A stretch of 64,000 bases of DNA from Protonemura montana (lineage: Eukaryota > Arthropoda > Insecta > Plecoptera > Nemouridae), in NCBI GenBank assembly GCA_947568835.1, contig OX387608.1:14608001-14672000 (forward strand), written 5' to 3'. A program made the translations under genes and the position numbers. The notes below the pieces were generated by a model that was not told where the DNA came from, ran no database searches, and worked only from the letters and a program-made list of their open reading frames with translations. This document shows positions 23,372 to 33,400 of this stretch, piece by piece (within the stretch, counting starts at the first letter, position 1; each line of letters starts with the position of its first letter).

Positions 23372-24860
23372 TGAGAGGAGGAGCCGTGCTACAAGGCGAA
23401 AAACATTGAAACAATATCTATACTCTTGCTATGCTCTGTCGGCGCTGCCTGACGTTACCTTAGCTTAGCTAAGCTTAGCCTTGCTATCGCTTTGCATAGT
23501 CATGATTATGAGCTAGTGTATTCGGAATTTATTTTTCAGAATGATAAGATTCTGTGAATAGATTTCCAAATAAAATTTTCACCAACACGTAAAAGTAACT
23601 AGTGTTCTTGAATTGGAATGTAGAGTAGACCAATCTTTTCCCGGAATGAGTGATCGACGTACACTGTTGCAAGAAAAGGTGGGTACGCGTTGTGCACGTG
23701 AGCGTACGCACAAAATAACCACCGTCAGCGGGTCACTGAAATCCGGACCTCACTCGATCTGAACATTTCACATGTTTTACTGAATTAAATTATATTCTAT
23801 CTCAATCCTAAGCCGTGTATTTAGCAGTTTCCTTGAAAGAAACAATGCAGAGGGTGACAGAAATAATACCTGGGAAGTGGAAACAGCCCTTCGCTCAGAA
23901 TGAATGCATTTCTACATAACACCCTAGAGGAAGGTGTTGAGAATGTTGCGAACAAAATAGGTTCTTCTATCTCTAATCACTATTATCGAAATGTATTAGT
24001 CCGTACTTCGAAAAACTTAAAAAAACGTTGATGAACTGCGTGCATCTCAGTGAGATTTTGCTTAAAATTGATTTTAGAGAATTCCTATCCGGCAAATGTC
24101 GTTAACTTTCAGATTTTACCCAAAAAACTGGACATTATTGTGTTCATTCTTATGAAAGTTCAATTGCGGCGATATAATTTTAAAGAAATTTCTGATTAGC
24201 TCAGAAAACACAGCAGAAAATAGTTCATGTTTGGGTATACCCTTTATTCAATTCAAAGAATATAATACGCTGATGCCAAGCGCCCCTTGCAGGCTAATCT
24301 ATCGAGCCGATCCTTGCACGTGTTCGCACATCTGGAAGACTTGCTGTGTGGAAAGGATTTTACTGCGTTTACAGAGAGCCGGACGTAAGTTTGCCCAGCG
24401 CACCGACATGCGTGGACATTGGTTTCATTGACATTATTTGCCATATCGTGATTGGACTCGCATTTCAGAAATCTTACAATTGCAGTTAGCAGAATCGTTG
24501 CTTCTTAGCGAGTTATCGGCGTTAAAACACTGGCTTAGTTCTTGCCACATTTTCGTGCCATTAGAATTAGCAAAAGTGAGATGTGTGAAAATCTGAGATT
24601 ATCCTAAAATTAGTATTTTAGATTAATGAAAAACCTGAATTACTCAACCCTACTACTTCTTGGGAAAACCGTTCTCTACTTCGAAAAGTTAGTTTTTCTG
24701 AGTTTCCAACACATTTTCCGGAGAGTTATTATTGGTATTTCATGAAGCAATGCAAAGAGATTTGCTCAGATGTCGATTTTCACGTTCAAAACGTTCCACA
24801 AGATCGACCCTAATGTGGGAGAAATAATCACAAAAAAGAAACAAAAATCTATATATTTTT
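23372..24860 (+). other. Intergenic, no gene seen
   Basis: No conserved protein segment, RNA gene or repeat shared with the rest of the window was found here. Confidence 0.55.
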
Positions 24861-24869
24861 TAAACTGGT

Positions 24870-25085
24870 GTCGTTCGACAGGAGCAGCTGCTTCGTGCCG
24901 GCACCGGGTTTCGCCTCACGTCCCTTCTACGCTAGGTTAGTTTCAAAATAATCCTCATCATCATCCACACATTTAACGACGCTATACGATCAGTGCCGCA
25001 AGGCCTCTAGTCAAATCAATCAGTCAATCAATCAATCAATCAGTCAGTCAGTCAGTCAGACAGTCAGTCAATCATTCAACCAATC
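24870..25085 (+). repeat. 5S-derived SINE (copy 4), 5'-truncated
   Basis: Begins in the TCGACAGGAGCAG region, continues through GCCGGCACCGGGTTTC and CATCATCATC, and ends in a long variable tail of ATCA/GTCA units (25014-25078). The head is missing. Confidence 0.85.
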
Positions 25086-25122
25086 GGTTCCTGATGCCTT
25101 AAATAGACATATGGCGTAAATA

Positions 25123-25453
25123 CACATAATTGGTTAGTTAGTAAAAAAAGGCCAATGTGTTCGGGATTTTATTTCAGAAAATACAAAATACATTAGTTTT
25201 TGAGTAATTGACTCTGATTATTTTATTTAGATGCATTTAGGAAGCTTGAACTTGGCATCTGTTATAATTTTAAGTGGTTCTTTTGTTATCGGAAAATTGT
25301 CAGGACTGCTCTAGCCCTTGAAGTAACTAGTACATGTTACGAAACGTCGGGAAACTTAATTGTCATTTACTTAGCATTCAAAACCCATTTCAAATAGTTT
25401 TTGTTAAAACTAGTGCTAAGGATAAATCAAGTAGACATGAGTCTAAAAACAAT
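25123..25453 (+). repeat. Element A, complete copy with 15-bp target-site duplication
   Basis: Flanked by near-identical 15-mers (CATATGGCGTAAATA at 25108-25122 and CATACGGCGTAAATA at 25454-25468), which define a 331-bp unit. It begins CACATAATTGGTTAG, contains CCTTGAAGTAACTAGTACAT and ACGAAACGTCGGGAAA, and ends GAGTCTAAAAACAAT. No coding frame and no clear Pol III promoter were seen. Confidence 0.8.
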
Positions 25454-25469
25454 CATACGGCGTAAATAG

Positions 25470-27484
25470 CATAGGTATTAGCCGAAAACCCCTGTTATAC
25501 TGAAAACTCAATCAATCCTGTTCAAAGACCATTTCGTCACTGACACAATTACATCTCAAAATAATATAAAAGTGTCGAATTCTTAAGAAGGAAATGCCCT
25601 TTCTGGACAAGTTTACGAAGCCACAGTCTGCTGCGAGACGCAACAGGTCTACCAAAGCTGTTTCTAGGAAATTGTTTAGGAAACTAATAACCCTGTAAGT
25701 AACCCTATGGTTACAAGCCAGCAGCGTGGATGTGCAGCATGAAACTCGAGGATAAAACAAGCGTTTATTTGCTTCTTCAGCATCGCTTAGCAAATTCGCT
25801 GTTCAGTGCAATCTTGGAATTCTACGAAAAGGATTCAAATTAAAGCTAAGACACTTTCCAGTCCATTGGAAATGTTTTCTATACCTACAGCCTCATATTG
25901 CATGGCGATTTAAGTTATGAAAATCGATCTTCGATATTATTGCAAATACGCAGTAACAAACGACCAACTACCTAGTAATTCACATTCACATGCTCGATTT
26001 TCATATGGATTACTTAATTTTGCCTAGTTTTGATTGAATTTAGAAGATATCGAAACCACGTTCAGACATCTATTGACACCCAAACCTTATTCAGAAGGTC
26101 GCTGCCCTTGCAGCAGCTCGTTTGTTTTTGTAAAGCGTGGCTGTCAATTACATGGTTATTGTACCTATGAGTAATACTGCAGCGAAGACACAAAAACAAC
26201 GTGTAAACTGCCTAGAAGAACTAGAATCAATTTCTAGATGTCAACGTGTTCCCTTAATCTGAACGAGTTAATTAAAACAGTTCATCACTCACCCTAAGGC
26301 CCTTAGCTCGAATGGCGTTTTGAAGCACGAGAACGAGAAGTGCACGAGCAGAGAGGTACACTCCTCACACCACCGAGTTTGCCGGAGCAATAAGAATAAG
26401 AGTGGCTGGGAACTTGGGAAGGTGAGGGTGGTGGTGGTTAAGTTGCGACTCTAGCGCTGCAGGAACACTGTCAAACTACAAAAAAGAAAAAAATTGTCGT
26501 TGTGGTCTGTAACTTAAAAATTTAATAGGTTTGTAAAAGGTGATAAGAATACTTTCCCACCTCCCTGGATCTCTCAGAAAACGATATCTTGAACTTGAAA
26601 TGTCTTCAAATCGTTTTTCCTTTGTTTTTGTTTGTAAGGATGGTTAATACAGGTTATATGATTACAAAACTAACTGAAATTACCATTTTCATTGAAGAAA
26701 TGTTGACAAGTTTTAGGCAAGTCATTAATAACAAATGGTTACATTTGAAAAGAACTGCAGCAAAGCATCTTGAAGGTGGAACCAGTTCAGAGAAAAGTGC
26801 AGAACAAAATTCTCGAAATCGCCAAGAATCGTTTGACTAGTTTTCGAAAAATTTGTTGAGATCTATGGTAAAAAATCATGTGAAATCTGATTTAAATTGC
26901 AAATACTGGCAATCAACACAGAAGTGTATTGTTAAAAACACTAATAACCTCTCAAAAATCCCAGTTTCAAAGATTAGATTTTACAGCAAATTGAATGTAA
27001 AATTGGTGTTACTTGAGAATGAATGGATGAGATGCAGTAAAGCATCATCAGAATCAGAGTGGCTATGAGTATTAAAACGAGGAAATTTCACATTTTATTT
27101 TTGGGGTTGGACACAATTTTATTTTATGCTCTCAAAAAAAGTTGTTTAAAATACATTCATGAGAAGAACAGGTCAAATTGACCTATTTACAAAATACATT
27201 TCAATTAATATTTACAGGTAGAAATTTGAATTTGTTGTTGACATCGATTCCTGTCCGATTATTTTGAGCAGCAGATACATCCAATTAAATAATAAGTAAT
27301 ATTTTGACTGAAAAGACATGACAGTAGGTAACGTAAAGTAGGTTCAAAGACAACCAGCTGTGTCATTTTGGTCAAAAAAACGGAACAATATTTGTAAAAG
27401 TCATAATAACATATCAAATATCAATATAAGAATGCGTGTTACGATTAATTGTAATAAATTGATTGGGGCTAATTGATTTTATGG
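25470..27484 (+). other. Intergenic, no gene seen
   Basis: Sequence between element A and the 3' end of the HSPA14 gene. A moderately G+C-rich patch at about 26290-26460 has no recognisable product. Confidence 0.5.
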
Positions 27485-30400
27485 CTAGGACGCAGGAGCC
27501 TCGGTTTTGCTTTCTTCTTTCAGATCCTCGTCTTGAACGATTCCTTCGCATTTCCACGTGGCTTTTTTGTGGCTCTTGAGGTCTGTTACAACCATGGTCA
27601 CGTCGCCGACACTAAAAGCAGAGATAGCAAGAAATTAGCGCCGCCAAAAACTTACCAAAGTAATGGTCTGGACATCATGTAGGTTTTTATTGCAATTGCA
27701 AGCGTTTGCAATTAAATAATATTTCATCCTAATCATGTAGGTTCATCAATAGAACATACATTACATAAAACATTCAACCATGTATAAAAATCTTATGAAT
27801 TATTTTGCAGATATAATAAAGATTTTGAAATCCTGCCACTGAAAAAGAACTATAGAGACAGGAAGTGAAGAAAATGAAATAATTTTTCAAAGCTACATTT
27901 AATAATTCGGAAAGTAAGCACTCATCCGTTCCACCATTTTGCCAATCACGAACAACAAAGCGATCTTGCTCGACTACACCATCTTTCATCATCAAAGCGC
28001 CGGTTAATTTTAATCAATTTTTTTCTAAGGGGAAGAGGAACTTGAAGTGGTTACAAAACTTACTGAGAAGCAAAGCGATGATGTTAAGCCGCGCTGGATA
28101 AATTGTATTTGAAAGTGTTTTGACTAATGCCACTAGAAGACTAGTGAGCAAGGCATTACAGGAAACATAAGAACATTCAGTAAAAACCCAACTTTCCTCT
28201 TTCCCTTTGTAACATCCAACCATTTGGACACTTTGAACGAATGAATAGTGAAGCTAACAGAAACGCAGCCAGATGACCATTTTGATTTTTAGCTTGAGGA
28301 GGGTACCCGTCGCTGCCCCGAAACACAGAAAAAGGAAGCGGAGAGTGGCAAGCGATGAAACAAGCGAGGAGGAGAGATGGTGAAAGGAAAATGATATAGA
28401 TACAGATCGCACGGATTACGACAGCCACCGGGTGAACCAGTCGTGGTCTGGGTCCTTGCCAGAAGACTGTTTGACGTAAAGGAGACCTTGACAGAGAGTG
28501 AAACCCCCTCACCAACATGGGTCATCAGATCACATAAACCCTTTCACCACGATAAGGTGCTGGCCACAAAGGGGTCTGGACACTTTTATTGTATAGTAAG
28601 TGTTGCAGCAACAATGTCTGAACTGGAAAGGAAGCTAGACTGGAGAAATGTGCAACCGAACCGAGATACGAACCCGGGACCTCCCAATTGCCGGTCGGGT
28701 GCTCTACCAACTGAGCTATCCGGATGCACATATCCCAGATTTCGCGGGGGTGGGACAAGGGATCCGTCCTCTCCTTCTGTTTCTTACCTGCTGAGGCTTA
28801 CTTCCACGTTCAACTTAGCAGGAGTTTCGATTTCCGTCAGCGTAGCCTGCAAAGAGAAAGCAACATCCGATTAAGAAACTAGTCGTCTTGGCCCGCGATA
28901 CAGGTTATAACGAAAATATCCCGTCTTTGTTTTGCCAAATTTTCTTGCTTTTTCCAGTCCAAGTTGAAGATCTTTAACAATGGGTAAGTAGTCTTAGTAC
29001 CATTGCCTTAGAGAAAAGAATGCCTTTGCTAAAATTGCCAACCAATGACTACTTTACCTAGGTTTGGATTTTTAGCTATGTGCACCTGCTTAGGAAATTA
29101 CTATACATACAATAAAAATGTCATTTGAAAAAAAAAACACAAAAAACAGGTATACTTTAATTAAATAAGAATTATATACCAGAGAAAATTTTACAGGGTA
29201 AATATTTCCCAAACTGTTAAGAATCAAAATCGAGAGTTCAAACAAGAAAGTTCAAAATCTTTTTTGAACATACTAAACTGCAAAATCCGCAAGAACCCAT
29301 CTCATCTCTCCGAACTCACCGATCCCAGCAGTCGCGTAATCTCCGCGCTGACCTCCAGCAGCTCGACGACGACCTCCGTCCCCCCCGCGGCCGCGTCCAA
29401 CTTGCGCTGGCGTTGGCACGGCATCGGCGTCGCCGCCAGCACCACCGGCTCCGAAACTGCAGCGCCTCCAACCTTGACGTGCAGCGCATTGGCCAGCGCT
29501 GGCACCTCGCTGATGGTGAGAGACTTTACGTTAGCTGCCGAGGGATACGAACCTAGGACCTCCGTGTTGCAGGTCGGGTGCTAGGCAAGCCGAGTTGGGC
29601 ACACAGATCCAGCTTTGCAGGGATAAGAGATCTCTTAAGTAGAAGATTACTTCGGTCTGGTATATTTAAGCTAGCTCACAGAAACAGCTGACTTTCACTG
29701 CCTGTAATTGGTTGTTGCCATGTCAGTTGATTTAACTGAAACTTTATCTAGGCGTTAAGAAAATTATAATGCCGGTCTTAGCAACTCGAAGTGTGTGTGT
29801 TATTTCAACGTCTCAGTGGACTCGTAGGTTACTCGCTTTTGAATATTGTTACGTGTATATCAATCGTTGAGGTAAACATTGATGGAGATCTTTTGAGCAT
29901 GAAAAGTCTTAAAAGCGAGTAAGCCTACGAGAAATATCGAAATCAAATTTCATACGACAGTGGCTCCACTTAACGTGATGTTCCAATACTCTGCATTTTT
30001 GTCGGTAAAGTAGTAATTTGGCGGGCATCTTTCACGCAGAAACTGTAACATTAACGTTCTGTCTCTACCTATAAGCTGCACACTCAACGGTTTAACATCA
30101 ACATTTAGCCTCTACCTAGAACCTCCACACTCAACGGTTTAACATTAACGTTCTGCCTCTACCTATAACCTGCACACTCAACGATTATAGCACTGCCAAA
30201 TGGCCACTCAAATGGTAAAACCCCAGAAAGAGCATAGAGATGGCACCACCAACCAGAGTTCAGTTCAACACGAAGCGACTGTCTCTGTGACTTACTGCGC
30301 GAGATGCTGGCAATCGGGGTCGAACGCCTTGGGCAAGAAGCTGCCGTGCTTGGCGGCTCCGATCGCGATGGCCTCGTCAGGACTGTGTCCTGTCTGTACC

Positions 30401-33400
30401 TCCGCATGTGGGAACAGCGCGGACAGCGTCTGCTGTAGCTTCGGGATCTTCATTGACCCGCCGCACAGGATCACCTGAGAAAATAAATGTATGGATGCTT
30501 GGGACCACCGCTATAGTAGTGTTTATTTATAACATTCCATGTATTTATTGGTAAAAATGACCACCCTCTGAAAATGTACCTCCCTCTAGGTACAATAGCA
30601 ACATGGGCCATCAGGCCTTCTTGTACCTCCCTAGGTACAATAGCAACATGGGCCATCAGGCCTTCTTGTACCTCCCTAGGTACAATATCGACATGGGCCA
30701 TCAGGCCTTCTTGTACCTCCCTAGGTACAATATCGACATGGGCCATCAAGCCTTCTTGGCTCGATCAATTAGACTATGGAATGCGCTGCCTCATGATATA
30801 ATGACTACATTTCCAAAAAATGTGAAATACCACTGTAAATTTATAAACTAACCACAAAATTCCATGTAATTATATTTTAAAATTCTATAAACACTACTGC
30901 AATTTTATTAGCCAAATAGGTAATTATTGTAAGACCAAAGCTATTAATAAACAAAAAAAATAAATATACAATTAGAGTGGAGTGGCCTATTACTTATTTT
31001 AGTAATAACATTAAATTATATTTATATATAATTTATGTCAATAAAATAACATGCTCTGGAAATGTCGTTTAGCATAAAGGCAAGGTAAAGGTATAATGTG
31101 TACAGACCATACGGTAGGTACATAGGGACATCTGATTTGGTCACTTTTCCCTATCAGTATCACAAGGGAGGACGTAGAAATCTCAAGAATTATGGCGCAG
31201 AGCAATATTTGTTTCGAATACCAAAATAAACGAACCAAATAACAAAGTAACAAAGCAAACATTTCCCATCATGGTGCCCTTTTCTTTCAACCAATCAACT
31301 CTATTCCTAGTCTGGCGTTTAAAACCCACTCACGTGCGATATGTTCGTGCGCTTGAGCCCCGACCGCGTCAGCACCTCCTCTATCGGCGCAACGTAGTCC
31401 TGCACGACGGCCGAGAGGAGATTCTCGAAGCGCGCCCGCGACATCTGATGGCTGAAGTCGACGCCCTCGCACAGCGACTCGACGAAGCAGTGAGCGGTTG
31501 ACATCGCCGACAGGACGTGCTTGACCGTCTCGGAGGCGGCAGTCAACTTGGACATGCTGCGACGGCTCTCCTTCGGGTCCAGCTTCCACTTCCTGTCGAT
31601 CGTAGTCTTATAAGAGACAAATGCTGATCGTAGTGCCGTAAGATTACGTGTTGCTAGAGTTTCGAGTTCTCTGCCTGAATTGCCTGTCTGTATCACCGTT
31701 GAGCGTATAGTAAAAGTCAGAGAGCCAGCGTAATTGTCAAACTGTCTGCTGAGCAAACGAGACGGCAACATGTATTTGTATTTAATTAGCTGTTTGTTAT
31801 TACATCTTTCAGTAAGTATACATTGTCCAATATCTCTCACTTAATATTCCTTCTTATAAAATTCACTTAAACTATAAAATTCTCCTAGGAGAAAGAAGAT
31901 CTTTAGTTTTTTCTTGAAAGCATCCCTGCTTGCAATGCTTTTAATCTGTGGTGGAAAGCCGTTCATGACTTTCACTCCAATATTGAGTAGGTCATCATCC
32001 ATGATACAAAGTCGATGATAACCCATCTGCCGCTTTTCTGCTCCTCTTGTTTCATATGAATGTGTGTCACATCTTTTTAGAAATAATTGAACTTTGTCTC
32101 TGACAAACAATGCGACAGCCAGGATGTGCAAACTGGGTAACGTTAATATAGACAGTTGCTTAAACTTTCCTCTACATGAACCTGTTCTTTGAAGGGACAG
32201 CATATTACGTAATGCTCTCTTTTGCACTAATTTGTAATAACCGTAGGCGTTACCCGATGGCACTGGGGGCTTCTAACCTCTACATTTAACTAATAACGAC
32301 TAGAAATACATAAATACAAACAAAAAAATATCAATACATGTTTCTCAACCATTAAGTTCAGTGTTAATGAAGATTAAACAAGTATAATCCAGTCTCAAAT
32401 GCGAAAAATTTATGAGAGATAACAAAATGAAATCTCTTAACACTTGAAACGATCATTCATTTTTGTCGGTAAAGTAGTCATTTGGCAGCCATCTTTCACG
32501 CAGAAACTGTAACATCAACGTTCTGCCTCTACCTAGAACCTGCACACTTAACGATAGTACACTATCACTCACTGTCGGAACTCTGCAGCTAGGTAGTCTG
32601 CCAGCACCGCCGTCAGCTTGTCGCCGCCGAGGTCGTGCATGTGGATCGTGTCGACGACGGTGAACATGCCCGAGTTGACGTGGATCACGGAGACGTCCAG
32701 CGTGACTCCGCCCAGGCGGTAGACCAGCACATAGCCGCTGCAGGGTCACGAAAAGTGAGGTTATAAGACAGCGCGCTCAGTTCTATTACAAGAGGTGGTC
32801 AGACGCCTTTACACACCATACAAGGTGTTACAGTTTCAGTAGATAGGTCTTGATGTATATATTTCTAGTTAGATTGAGACAATTTCTTAGCTAAACTGCT
32901 AAAATCTCTCATCACTTCACTTTTTACAAGACGGGACTGGCGGGAACTGGGCAAATATGTATGAATGTGTGGTAACCGACATAAAATATTTTTGAAGTTC
33001 TACCGTACAAACATAGGACGGCACCCACTCCTTGGCAGAGGAACCAGGCTATGGAATAGCCTGCCATTCAACAAACTTGCCAAAAATATATTTCCAGAGG
33101 AGTAATATAATTCCTTGTATCAGATTCTGTTATAATAAGTATCAGATTGTAAAACTGTACAGTAACCACCGGACAGTGCAATTCACTTATTGTGTATAAT
33201 CCTAAGTTGCTTATAAAAACCGTTATTATTATTATTTCGATGAAATCTAATTTAAATTGCAAACGCTTGCAATGCGCGGGGTATTTTCGAAAATTTATCA
33301 GAAATTGATCTGTTTGGAGATCTGTCATTCTCATCAAATACACTAAAATCCTTTCAAAGATTTTAAGTCCAAGTTGCTCAACTGCTTAGAGCAACACCCG

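Noticed and set aside
30576-30757. A CRISPR-like pattern of regularly spaced repeats
   Set aside because: Units are directly adjacent without unique spacers, lie in an intron of an animal gene, and encode part of a LINE relic.
31593-31620. An alternative HSPA14 exon 6 starting at KTTIDRKW
   Set aside because: That acceptor (CTTATAAG) would break phase with exon 5; the acceptor giving CA|G (GATCGACAG) keeps phase.
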